Shown here: positions 1 through 10,961 of the stretch, piece after piece | Numbering within the stretch: the stretch's first letter is position 1 | Layout: every line of letters starts with the position of its first letter | Assembly (NCBI GenBank): GCA_034509735.1 | Contig: JACGWO010000010.1 | Coordinates: 5,841,193 to 5,905,192, forward strand | Direction of reading: 5' to 3' | DNA: 64,000 nucleotides | Source of the DNA: Sesamum alatum | Taxonomy: Eukaryota; Streptophyta; Magnoliopsida; Lamiales; Pedaliaceae | Notes under the pieces: generated by a model | Told to the model about the DNA's origin: nothing | The model's input: the letters and a program-made list of their open reading frames with translations, nothing else | Database searches by the model: none | Position numbers and translations under genes: made by a program

Positions 1-516
1 GATCATGCAAGATCATTTGGAATTCTCGAACTTGGCTCATTACCATTTTGGAATACACCATTTTGAATTTCAAGAAATTCCCAACTATGAATTTCTTCAA
101 GCCGGCATCCTCCGTTTTGTATTTCTTTTCCAAGCATTCCCAAAGGGTTTTTGCAGTCTTGGCTGAGCTGTATATGTTGTACAAAGTATCGCTCAAGCTA
201 TTGAGGATGTAATTTCTGCATAGAAAATCCCCATGTCCCTATGCATCAAAAGCAACCCTTTGTTGGGGATCATTCTCCTCCTCAGAAACAACGGGGGCTT
301 CCTCACTTAAGAACCTCGCTAGGTTCAACGTAACATCTTTTGATGCCATTTCTTAAAGTCATTACCTGAGAATTTCTCCGGCCTTTCTCCTTGGGCAGCA
401 ATCGGTTGTGGCACATGTGGTTGGACAACCATAGTAGCCGGATTAGCAGCAGCAAATCCAGTTGCCATAGCTGGATTGGTAGCAGCAGACTCACTCGCCA
501 TAATACACAATGACAA
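1..516 (-). pseudogene. Ty1/copia gag (UBN2-type), 5' part, broken
   Basis: On the minus strand the start codon at 514-516 opens a gag N-terminus rich in Ala/Asn/Pro, followed by the usual copia gag motif RPEKFSGNDFKKWHQKML. Further left, in another frame, are DFLCRNYILNSLSDTLYNIY and LWECLEKKYKTEDAGLKKF, the hallmark of the plant copia gag (UBN2) domain. The frame is lost near 325-345 and a TAG stop lies in frame near 230, so the gene is dead. It runs off the left edge of the window; pol would lie outside. It sits just downstream of the LTR at 567-1276. Confidence 0.85.
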
Positions 517-831
517 ATAATTGTCTTAAACTTATAAGGAATGATGAGATGGATAGTGCGGAAAATTGTGTATTACAAAGCCGAGGCAAGAGTTAGACTC
601 TTTATCTTTAAGACAATTATTGCCCCGCTCTGGTGCTCACGGAATCGGCAATTTGTCTCCCAAGATACAACGACTTTTATATCTCAAAGTAGCAGCACTG
701 CAAACTTTGAGTAACGGCGAACCAAACGATATCTTGAAACTCTCTTGCTAAACTCTAAAATGCTTTGTATGCTTAAGAATGCTATGAATAATTCAATGCT
801 TGAATAATGCCATGAAATGAAAATGGGAGAT

Positions 832-841
832 CTATTTATAG
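832..841 (-). promoter_or_regulatory. LTR TATA box
   Basis: CTATAAATAG on the minus strand, about 435 bp inside the LTR and pointing to the gag. It separates the repeat-rich U3 (right) from the putative R/U5 (left). Confidence 0.65.
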
Positions 842-915
842 GAGTTGGAAAGGTGTTTCGAATGGATATGTCCAATCAGAAAAGATGCCTTTGAAAGGTT
901 ATGACCTTTCAACCG

Positions 916-1108
916 AATGGATGCATTATTTCACCCAAAGGACATACCATTTAACTCAAATGGATGCATCCTTTCACCCAAATGACATATCATTTAACTC
1001 AAATGGATGCATCCTTTCATCCAAAGGACATACCATTTCACACAAATGGACACATCATTTCATCCAAAGGGTTTCACTTAATGGACATATCATTTCAACC
1101 AAGGGATA
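916..1108 (-). repeat. 43-bp tandem repeats in copia U3
   Basis: Three consecutive units start at 916, 959 and 1002 (exact 43-bp spacing), each beginning AATGGATGCAT on the plus strand and containing ACATAYCATTT. A fourth, shorter, diverged unit follows from 1045 with further half units. They lie upstream of the TATA box, where retrotransposon enhancer repeats usually sit. Confidence 0.85.
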
Positions 1109-1744
1109 CACCCATTAGGTTGATCAGACACGACCGGATGATGATTGGGGCCCATCAACCATCATCTACGTGTCACGAGCTGTCACAAGCTATCACGAGC
1201 TCGTTATGTGTCACACATCGTAACCAATCACTTTTTACGATTTATCCTTTAATTTATCATTCACTATTTTCCAACAGTTTTTTTTTTATTATTTTTTTAT
1301 ATTATCAACCACTTCTTGAATGAAATTGTGAACTATAAAAATTATAGAGTAATAGCATCAGATTTTTTTTTAATAATTCTATAACATTATTATGCACGTA
1401 ATAAACGGTTTGACACCGGAAATACTATAATACGAGCTTCAACTTTATTAAAACACTGACAGAAAACAAGAAGGAGCGTGTGATAATCATCATAACTCAT
1501 GGGCATCATTTCTGAAAATGATGATACGTATACGACTATCGACATCGAAATTTTTGAAAATAAATTATTAATTAAAAGTTTAAAAAAAATAGTTAATAAT
1601 TGAGTTTGAAATTCAAATTTATAATAAATTTGAGTTTTACTTATGTTTAAGATGATAAATTCCCAATAAAGTCATACCAAATTTGGGTCTTATATTTTTT
1701 TATAAATCGATCCAGATAAATATATATATTTTTTGAATGGGTTT

Positions 1745-1972
1745 AATGCAATTAACTCGTCAGTGATACTGCAAATGAGCAAATTACTCCCATATGAGAA
1801 AAATAACAATTTACCCTCTTGTGTTTTTCAAAATGAAACAATCTTCATTTGAAAAAACACAAGGGGGTAAATTGCTTCATTTTAGAAAACACAGGGGAGT
1901 AAATTGCTATTTATTTTTTCATATGGAGGTAATTTACTCATTTGCAATATCACAGGGGGGGTTGCTTGCATT
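1745..1972. repeat. Near-palindromic MITE, family A copy 1
   Basis: The left arm from 1745 and the reverse complement of the right arm ending at 1972 align over about 110 bp: both contain GCAAATGAG, an AAATTAC block, CCATATGA, CAATTTAC and TTGTGTTTT in the same order. The whole is therefore an imperfect hairpin. No transposase and no obvious target-site duplication. Confidence 0.75.
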
Positions 1973-3380
1973 TTTTCCTTTTTTGAATTGACTAATTGAG
2001 TTAGAGCAGATTCAAGTACGAACTATTAGGGGACTGGTCTATGTCAAAGCCCATAGTATTTAACCCCACTAGAATTAGACTCAAATTATCTAAACTATTG
2101 CTCATGCTTATAAAAAAGGATCTGAAAGACACACAATATACATACTACAAGCACACTACACATTACATACATACAACAAATCAAAACTCCTGACTCCAAA
2201 GTCCTCTACTATGGTGAAACTCTGCAATCGCAAATATTTGACGTTTTTCTTGATACCAAATTCCCTAAACTTTGATATTATATTTAAAGGTACCATAAGA
2301 GTCTCTTATAAATGTGAAGGAGATTGCACATTCATAAAGAATTAATCATACCGTACCCACTTATTTGACTAAAATTTGAAAGAATCTGCATACAATAAAT
2401 CCACAGATTTAGGAAAAATGTGAGATTCTCATTAAACTTAAAAAAAAAATAATAAATCACTTGGACGGATAGGACATCAAAATAACGAGGTAAAATTTAA
2501 AGAAAAACAGAATAAGATGCAATATGAAAAACAGAAAAATACTAATAAAAAGAACTCGATTGTACAAAGAATGGTATATAGAAAGCAGAGCTCGTAAAAA
2601 CTAAAACAAACCAAAAGAAAGCCATTCATTATCCACTTTCTCACTAAATTTGAGGATTATTATTTTACCCGCAACTATTTATCTGTAAGGCCTATTTACT
2701 TTGCGTAATAGGATAATCAGATGATATGATAAATTGAAATTAAATATATGATAACAAAAATTGGGAGTTAACTATAGTAAATTTATTTAAGTTGATTATA
2801 ATAGTTGGACTGACAAATAACTCATTCCACTAAGTTAACTAAATGGAACATTATTAAACCCGAACCTGACGTTCAAGCTTGGGCACCCGTCTAAACAAGT
2901 AAATAATCGTTTTATCTGAATTGGGCTAGTTATTCAACTCAATCTAAAGGGTTATTAATCCAAAGAAATATCCTTTCTCCTATATTTTATGTTCGAAAAT
3001 TCTCTCCCACAACACAAGTCATATATACCTTCATTCGTACTGGGTAAAATGCAATGGGGTCCCTTAAAAGTATTAATCAGTAAAAAATCCATCTAAAAAA
3101 AGAAAAGACAACACAATCGCCAAGATTTTGAAAACAAGGATCCCGTGACTCCATGATGTTTGTTTGTGTTTTTATTTTCGATTTTTAAATTTTCAATGAA
3201 AATTATGTATTTTCAATTTTGTATAAAATGTCGCGTGATTTGAGAATATATTTGGATTAGTTAATGAGGTTATGTTTTATAGTAAACTGTGGTGTCAAAT
3301 TAATATATTTTCAATGATAATATATATAAACAAACTGTAAATGAAAACACAAATAAACAAGCATAAAATTTAAGGGGAAA

Positions 3381-3637
3381 AATGCGAGCAACTCCCCTGT
3401 GATATTGGAAATGAGCAAATTACCCTTTTATAAAAAATAAAATAGCAATTTACCTCCATGTATTTTTTAAAATGAATCAATTTATCTCCCCGTATTTTTT
3501 AAAATGGAGCAATTTACTTTCCTAGATAGAGAGGTAAATTGCTCCACTTTAAAGAACAAGGATATATAAATTGTTATATTTTTCTCATAAGAGGATAATT
3601 TGCTCATTTGCAATATCACATGGAGATAAATTGCATT
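3381..3637. repeat. Near-palindromic MITE, family A copy 2
   Basis: Same order of motifs as the element at 1745-1972 (TGTGATATTG, AAATGAGCAAATTA, GCAATTTAC, TTTTTTAAAATG) on both arms. The ends read AATGC on the left and GCATT on the right, as in copy 1. Two copies 1.4 kb apart show that this is a dispersed family, not a chance palindrome. Confidence 0.75.
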
Positions 3638-4077
3638 AAACCCAAAATGTAAGATACGTACCCTTTTTTTCTTTGATTAAAAAAAAAAAAAAAAAAAAGA
3701 AACACTGTAATTATTAGTGCTTTTCCAGAGGTAAAATATTTAACCCATTTTCGTACCTAATTTACAAAGCATTGAATCACATTGGTAAGATTTAGAGCAA
3801 AAACAAAGATAAAAGTCCTTAATTAGACAGGCCGAATAAAAATCTTTCACCACAAAGTATTGAAAAATTATATATCAGAGTCGTATAGATACGTCCAGCT
3901 GAGGTTGCAAGTTGTTCTTTGGTAATTATTTTTGGAATTCACAAGGTAACAAATGAACTAGTAATTATGCTACATTTTCATCCCCACACCTCAAGTTTGT
4001 GAGGTGAGAGAGATCAAAATATGCCCAAGGAGTTTGATGAGGAGTGGGCAGATTTTGCATATGAGGAAAAAATCCAA

Positions 4078-4460
4078 GGGCAAGTTGCCACTATATTCCA
4101 TCATATATTTAAATTTTAGGGATAATTAAATTTATACTTCCTCAGATATTATTGTCAATTAACTTACGGACTTTTTTTTTTCCTTATTGTTTGAACAATT
4201 ACATAAACGCTCCTACTTCTAGTTATATTTTCATTATCTATCTTAACAGCCATTGCAGCAGAGATGTTTACATTGCCCTATTACAGATGATCACTCCTCA
4301 TGTTGTGGTAAAAAGAAAAAAAAAATTTATAACGAGTTTTCTTAAGGTTTGTCATAATTATGAATATCCCTTTATTGTTTATGAAATTACCAATACCTCC
4401 TGATTTTTGATAAAATTATGTAATTTTTGGATGGAGATTTGGAATTGTCAACTTGCCCTT
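4078..4460. repeat. Possible degenerate inverted-repeat element
   Basis: GGGCAAGTTG at 4079 is matched by its reverse complement near 4450, and both are followed inwards by a related CAnTnTTCCA block. Beyond about 20 bp the arms match only weakly. It abuts the LTR at 4490. Confidence 0.35.
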
Positions 4461-4489
4461 ATTATATTTGGAAAAAAATGAAAATTTAG

Positions 4490-5486
4490 TGATGGTCATA
4501 AAAATGGGTTGATCCAAAGTGGCTCAAGCGGTCCAAAAGGAATAATGAGATCACAAGAACCTATAGGAATACAAAGCCCAAGGTGCCCCCTAAGAAGCCC
4601 AGTTCAGGTAAGGGCCAATGGTGCCTACACGAAGCCCAGTCCGGGTAGAGCAGCCAAAGAATCCAGCAGGTGCCCCGGGAAATAAATAGACCTAAGCGAC
4701 CTAAATTCGAGACGACCCAAATCCAAGAGGCCTCACAAGCCCACAAGGAAACTTAGGGATGTGTAACCCCCTAGCCAAAGTAAAAGTCCAAATCACATGG
4801 TGTCCACGGTGGCCTAGGTGGCATCCAAGTAGGATCTATGAAGAGCACACCCAGCAGAATCAGATAAAGACTACCCACCTTAGCAGGGACATGTGGCACC
4901 CCCAACCAAAAGTAACCGCTAAATCCTAAAGCTTGGACTCCGGTTGGAGGAAGACAGCTCCTCAACCACCTCACCAAAAATTCGAGAAGGCATCTTATCC
5001 CCAGAAGATGCCCTCATCCGCAGCAGATTCTAACCATCCTCAAGAATTGCAGATCCTCCAACCGTTGAGGGAAGATGCCATCATCCGTAGAAAACTCCAA
5101 CCACCCCTGAGGATTGTAGATCCTCCAACTGTTAAGAAATGAACCTCCACCAAATCCGTGGGAGATTTTCAACCTTATCTAACCACCTTGAGCTATACGC
5201 CACCAAATCTGCTGGGAATTCAGCCTTCTACAACCAACTAATGGTTGCCTATAAATTAAGAGCTCCCCAGCAGGAGAAGGCAGCTTGAGCTTCATTTAGA
5301 AGCTTAACCTTTAGACTACAATTTTCACTTTCATACTACAACTTTAGTTTAAAAGAACACTTTAATTTCGTACTTAGAGTTTTACACGTTTAACTTCAAT
5401 GTTAATATCTCCCTTGTGTATAACACTCTCAATTTCTTCATTTACACTCTTTTATTTTCAAGCACTTTATTTCATTACTTTTTACC
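4490..5486 (+). mobile_element. Gypsy-type LTR, probably solo or truncated
   Basis: Starts TGATGGTCATAAAAATGGG and has a TATA box (CCTATAAATTAAGAGC) near 5249-5264. Its order of motifs matches the reverse complement of 34551-35435: a GCCCAGTTCAGGTAA block, GGTGCCCCC, repeated GAGGAT/TCCTCCAAC blocks, the TATA box, and a tail ending TTACTTT. No primer-binding site or internal region follows; the 3' LTR of an Athila-like element begins directly at 5487. Confidence 0.65.
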
Positions 5487-6734
5487 TGATGAGCCAAAAC
5501 CGCAAGTGCATGGTGTATCGCGTGGGACTCAAGATGTCGATCCCACAGGAACTCTTGTGATTACCAGATTTACTCAATTTTGATTAGTCAGACCGAGATA
5601 TACGAGTGAGACAATTGATTGAAATAGAAAATCAGGTAAATTGAAGCGAGAGGGTAAATAATAGTGTGTGATAGTCTAGAATCAAGTATCCCCGCAATGA
5701 TCGATTAACGAACCTATCAAGAATCATTTTCTACTCAATGCGATTAATCCGAAGGAAATTGTCACAGTGTCGTTACCACCCTCTTTCAAGTATGTGAAAA
5801 GCCGTATTCGATTAATTAATCTACCTATTTTCATGAAAATGTAATTAAATCGAACCCATTGAGATCATGATAATTTGTGAGATCCTCATAGAAAGTAAGC
5901 ATGCTTTCGCGATTAATTTCTAGGTTTAATCTCCGACTTTCGATCATGGAATTTCACCTTTCAGTACTTCACTCGATGTTTAAGACATGAAAACACGTGG
6001 CCAACATATTCACCAGATAAATAAGTGCTTGAAAATTAAATCGGATCAATTCACACGAGATAGAAGAAGAAAACTAGAATAAATTCATTAATCTATCAAA
6101 GGGTTCAACATGATCATAGAATAAGAATTCTACTCAACCATAAAGTTAAAGAAGAAGCATAATAAATATTCCAGAGAATACATCAAGCAAAGTGCTAAAA
6201 AGAAGAAAGGATTAGGAAGAACTGTAATCGGATCGTCCTAGCCGTCTTGAAGCTTCCCCGAATTCTTCGTGTCTCTTCAAACCTTGTATCTGTGTTTTGA
6301 TCCCCCTTTTCACGTTCATAGTTCCTCCTTTTATAGTCGTAATGGAGCAAAAGACAGAAAATTCCGAACGATTATGTTTCCAAGTAGAGAACACGCCCGT
6401 GTAGCGCGAACACGGTCAAGCCGTGTTTTCGTGCGTTTCTATTGCATACTCCGACGCGGCTGTGTTCTTTTCGGGAGATTTGGTTGGTGATTGATTCTGA
6501 AGACACGGGCATGTGCAAGGACACGGCACGGCCGTGTTCTGTCGAACATAGGCGAATTCTCTTGTTTGATCCATTTTCCTCCTGAATTATGCTTGAAAAA
6601 GGAGAAACAACCAAAAGCAATATCCAACAAAGAGATTGGCTTGAAAAGCAATAAATTATATGGAATCCTGCTTAAAAGGACATAAAAAATACGTGTATTT
6701 CCCCTTCACAAATACGTAGAATCCCTACTTAACA
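5487..6734 (-). mobile_element. 3' LTR of the Athila-like element
   Basis: The plus strand begins TGATGAGCCAAAACCGCAAG and the other end reads CTTAACA at 6734, so on the minus strand it is TGTTAAG...CTCATCA. A TATA box (CTATAAAAGG, minus) lies near 6330-6340. To its right, on the minus strand, is a purine-rich GTTTAATTTTGGGTGAGTT, a typical polypurine tract next to a gypsy 3' LTR. It contains several ACACGGnCGTGTT-like palindromes (6385-6545). Confidence 0.65.
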
Positions 6735-8381
6735 AACTCACCCAAAATTAAACGGTTGCTTGTCCCTAAGCAACAAAAGTCCAGAGGTAATGACCTCAAA
6801 TGAGTGTAGAACTCGCCTTCTCAATATTGTGGCAACAAGTCGTAATAACAAGCGCGACTTAGAGGAAATAGCCTCAAAACACAAGCTCACTGACATATTA
6901 TGTGAAAGTTAACTCATTTAACGAGAGTAGGAGGTTGATCACACCACAACACTTCATTTCTCCCTATAGAGAATAGAGTGATCGAGTCTCCATTAAACAT
7001 ATAGGTCTCTAGTGCATTCATTCCGCCGTTTCAACACAACACCTTTTCTCACTTCTTTTTCTACCCAAGTACAGACGTCCCTATTTTCGATTACTCTCTC
7101 TTTGCTTTTTTTTTTTTTTTTCTTTTCAGACTGAATCACCGCTTTCTTTAGGCCGTAGTTTGGCCTTTTTACGCGAATGACAACATTGGTGATGAAGGCT
7201 CTTGGTTACTCAACCAAATACGTTTTCTAAAGTGCTTTGCATACTCATGACCCTAGTCGCCGTTTTACGCGAATGACAATATTGGTGATAAAGTCACCCG
7301 GTTACTAAGCAACCGAAGCCAGCGGAGTAGGTGTGTTGTGTCCTCTTCTTGTCTCATTTTTTTTTCTTCTTTTTCTGCATTTTTTTTTTCTTTTCCATTA
7401 TATAGAAGAGCGTACGTCCTACTTCAGGTGTATGAAGAGTTTGATCAGGCGAGGTTTAACAACAAAATGACTTCCACAGAAATACTACGAGTTAACATAA
7501 GGCAAGACAACTCAATCCCCTTTGGGAACGATTTAAAGTGTGTGGCGTTAGAACCCAACTACTTCACAGCAAATCTTAGAAACAATCACATAATAATACG
7601 GTTATGTAGGCTTTAATCCTATGAACTCCTACTTAGCATTCATTTATCCAAATCAGCCACATGCATCGTGGAAGGGTCATATGTTCCACAACGTGAATTT
7701 GACACAAAAACAGCAAAAACATAAAGAGAAATAGACACCTATACGCATAGCATATCAAAGTTTCATCAACTCCCCCAAACTTAAACACAATGTTGTCTCA
7801 ATGTAAAAAGAGAAGTGGGGGAAAGCACGTATCGAATCATTGAGGAGGTGGGAAGTGGCCTTGAGTCACGAACAATCGTACATGCGTTGGAGGACATGGC
7901 CATGTTGTTGACGGTGTCTTGAGCTGTGTTTGCCGATCACGGAGCTTTGTTGCCGTCGAGGAGTTGTTGCTGCTGATCAAGGATCCTCTGCAGGTATCGG
8001 CGGTTGGGGCATCGGGCCGAGGTCCACGCGACGACCCAGCCGCATGAGAAGGGGCCAGTGGCGGTGGCGGTGGCGGTGGCGCTGGACGGTCGTCGTGCTC
8101 AGCATCATCGGATGGTGCTTGCAGCCATCAATTTGCCCGAATCTAGATGGTTAGACGTGCGGGGTCGGGCAAAAGGATTGGATGGCAAGGGATCTGGTTG
8201 GAGCAAATGGTACTGGTCGCCATTCTCGTGATCATCTTCAATGGCCTGGCAGGTGGCGAGGTCGACCCTATTTCTGCCCTGGCTTATTTGTATCCCTGCA
8301 AAGAAATAGGGCGCCCGACTCAGAGTTAACAATTTTAGAGAATTGACGAATAAAAAATGAACCGGTATCAATTGAAAGTCA
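6735..8381 (-). other. Non-coding 3' region of the Athila-like element
   Basis: No recognisable protein. It contains a T-run at 7107-7123 and two direct repeats (7168-7197 and 7262-7291) sharing TTTACGCGAATGACAA and TTGGTGAT. A (GGTGGC)n stretch lies at 8055-8083. Such a long leader between the last ORF and the LTR is usual for Athila elements. Confidence 0.5.
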
Positions 8382-8813
8382 TTAACCATGGCCCATAATA
8401 CAAAATAATTCATAACGACGTACGACGCCCTCACTATCACCCCGGTGCAAATAACGAAAACAACGATTGATAATGGCGGACAATTTAGAGTGGGTTACGT
8501 CATACGACGTCTGCCTAGTCAGGTCATACCAAACTTCGTCGGGTTTAAATGCAGGAGGTTCCCGCCATTCCCCCCCGACGGTCAAACCAAAGATAGCATT
8601 AAACTGAGCAAAGGTCATGCAAAATTGTATGTGCCTAAATCGACATGTAATACGACCAGTATCGACATGGGGACTAGACAAGATCCCTTCAACTTGCAAC
8701 GATCTCAAAAACTCATGAACAAGCCTAGGAAACGTGGGCCATCTAGTAAACATAAAATCATGCCATCCTAGTCTATCAAACAGATATTCAAAATCATTAG
8801 ATATCCCAAGCAC
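8382..8813 (-). pseudogene. Extra ORF of the Athila-like element in env-like position
   Basis: About 143 residues are open. Visible blocks are FEYLFDRLGW, PTFPRLVHEFLRSL, GRITCRFRHIQFCMTFAQFN and AIFGLTVGGEW. The pattern (long-helix 'LVxEFLxSL', then 'ITFRxxNxxxxMTxxxFNxIFG') is what I know from the Athila-type retrotransposon ORF outside gag-pol. It lies between integrase and 3' LTR, where env-like ORFs sit. Neither signal peptide nor membrane helix is visible here, so envelope function is not supported. The ends are not clear. Confidence 0.55.
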
Positions 8814-9598
8814 ATCAAGAACTTTATGTCAATGTAACGGGTGTTAGTAATAGTACGAGAGCGAATACCTTCATACCTGTTACGATGGGCGATGTCCATG
8901 AACGCAAATCTGGTTGTGGTTGGTGAGCCCCGTGTTGAGCGCCGTGTTGTGCTCGGGAAGAAGAGGCTCCACTCGTCCTTGCTCTCTTTAGTTCCATGTG
9001 GGGAGATATAACGGGTGAAAATCGAATAAATTGGTGTTTTTTGGAGAGCCCAAGTGATGGGTAATCGTGTAATCGGAGAGATTTTGCAAAAATTGTGGGT
9101 GGCTCAACGGATTTGAGAGAGAAAATAGGGGAGGGAATTCAAAAATTTGCGAAGTGGGGCAAAAACATGGCCGTTTTGGGGTTTTAAAATCTGAGAAGTT
9201 GCACAACACGACCGTGTTCATCTCGGTTCATTCTTCTTTTGACGGCGTTGGACAACACGGTCCTGTTGAAGAAACCTGGGCGTGTTTGCGAAAATTTCAA
9301 CGACAAAGTACCACGGTTGTGTTGTGTAACATAGCCTTCTCATGTTTTCGAAATGCGCATCGTTCTGGAAAATCTGCAGAGGTATAGAGCAACGACATGG
9401 AATGAGTAGATTTGTTAAGGAAAAAAAGAAAATAAAATGAAGAATAAATATAAAAATGGAAAAAGTAGAGATAGAAAGGACTCGGGTTGCCTTCCTATCA
9501 GCGATTTGTTTTAAGTCGTTAGCTCAACTATGTTGTGGGGATTCAAGCCGACGGGTCGTGGAGCAGCAAATTGCCCCTCTTTTCGATTGGAGTACCGA

Positions 9599-10640
9599 CT
9601 ACGTAGTGCTTAACTGTTGACCATTGACTTTAAATGCACCCGTCGCTTCACTCCAAACCTCGACTGCGCCATAAGGAAAAACTTTACGAACGTGGAAGGG
9701 TCCCGACCAACGTGAGCGCAATTTTCCTGGAAACAGATGGAGGCAAGAGTTAAATAGTAAAACAATATCACCGTCTCTGAATTCCCTTCGAAGAATGCTT
9801 TGGTTGTGCCACTTTTTGGTGCGTTCCTTGTAGAGTTTGGCACTATCGTAAGCATCTAGCCTTAGCTCGTCAAGTTCACTCAATTGGAGACTTCATCTCT
9901 CACCCTCTGGTTTGAGGTCAAAATTCAGTTGTTTTTATGGCCCCAAAAGCCCTATGCTCAAGTTCAACAGGTAAGTGACAAGGTTTTCCATAAAGCAAAC
10001 GAAATGAGGTAGTGCTAATGGGAGTTTTATATGTTGTTCGATAGCCTCAAGCATCATCAAGTTAGAAAGACCAATCTTTTCAGGAAGATGATACAGTTTT
10101 TTCCAAATGGACTTGATTTCCCGATTCGACACTTCGACTTGCCTGCTAGTTTGAGGATGGTATGGGGTGGAAATTTTATGAACGACCCTGTATTTTTTGA
10201 GGAGGGTTTCAAATTGTTTTTCAATGAAGTTAGAACCTTCGTCACTAATCACAGTCCTAGGGACACCAAAACATGGAAAAATGATTTGTTTGAAAAGTTT
10301 AATCACACTTTTGGCGTCACTAGTTGGGGATGCTATGGCTTCTACCCATTTAGAGACATAGTCGACGACAACCAAAATAAACTTATTCCCAAACGATGGC
10401 GGAAAAGGACCCATGAAATCAATTCCCCAAACATCAATGATCTCGACCTCAAGTATGTAATTTAAAGGCATTTCATGACGTTTCGAGATGTTCCCCACTC
10501 GTTGACAGTTATCACATGCAAACACAAATTAATGAACATCTTTAAACATTCATGGCCAATAAAATTCAGATTGCAAAATTTTAGCAGTGGTTTTAGAGCT
10601 ATTAGCGTGACCCCTATATGAAGATGAATGATAATGATAT
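9599..10640 (-). pseudogene. Gypsy integrase
   Basis: The N-terminal zinc-finger end reads CDNCQR (near 10510). The catalytic core shows [10 protein letters not shown] (first Asp), [13 protein letters not shown] (second Asp) and SNREIK (Glu). A C-terminal part follows in another frame at 9599-9883 with RREFRDGDIVLL and GPFHVRKVFPYG. A frameshift near 9885-9935 separates core and C-terminus, and a stop interrupts the zinc-finger region, so it is not functional. Confidence 0.85.
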
Positions 10641-10961
10641 ATGACGTCTTGGATTTCGTCTATTGGTAAGCATCGCCGTAACACTCCATCAACGCAATGC
10701 TTGTAGAGGTATGGTTCGTCCCAAACAAAATAGCGAATATCCGAGAGAAATTCTTTATCTGATGGAAGGTCATATCAGGGGTAGAATGCCACATGCTAAA
10801 TAATTCACAAAATCAGCATACCAAGGTGCTTCAGTAGACATTAAGCAAAACAATTGATCATCAGGAAAATAGTCATCAATTGGAATTTCGTTATCCATTT
10901 GAGAACCTAGACAGAATAGGTGGTCTACCATGGCGTTTTTCGTCCCCTTCTTGTCTCGTAT

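Larger units (their letters stand above)
567..1276 (-). mobile_element. Copia LTR (5' LTR of the gag at 1-516)
   Basis: Read on the minus strand, the sequence begins TGTTGGAAAATAG at 1276 and I place its end at ACACA near 567, about 50 bp before the gag start. It carries a TATA box at 832-841 and tandem repeats in the U3 part. The 5' end is well supported by the canonical TGTTGG start. The 3' end is a guess, because no tRNA-Met-type primer-binding site is visible between LTR and gag. Confidence 0.6.
1277..4489. other. AT-rich intergenic region
   Basis: No gene recognised. It holds two copies of a near-palindromic MITE (1745-1972 and 3381-3637), a possible third, different one (4078-4460), an A-run near 3677-3698, and otherwise AT-rich DNA without usable coding signal. 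The short open frames here (for example at 1794-1991) fall inside the MITE copies. Confidence 0.6.

Noticed and set aside
7930..8231. Arg/Trp-rich and Ala/Val-rich open frames around 8040-8090
   Set aside because: Produced by the GGTGGC repeat; no homology seen and the region lies in the non-coding end of a retrotransposon.
8382..8813. Retroviral envelope gene
   Set aside because: The position is env-like, but there is no signal peptide, cleavage site or membrane helix in this stretch; only the Athila-type extra ORF is supported.
10031..10465. Plus-strand open frame of 144 codons
   Set aside because: Antisense of the integrase core ([10 protein letters not shown] and the DDE residues are on the minus strand).
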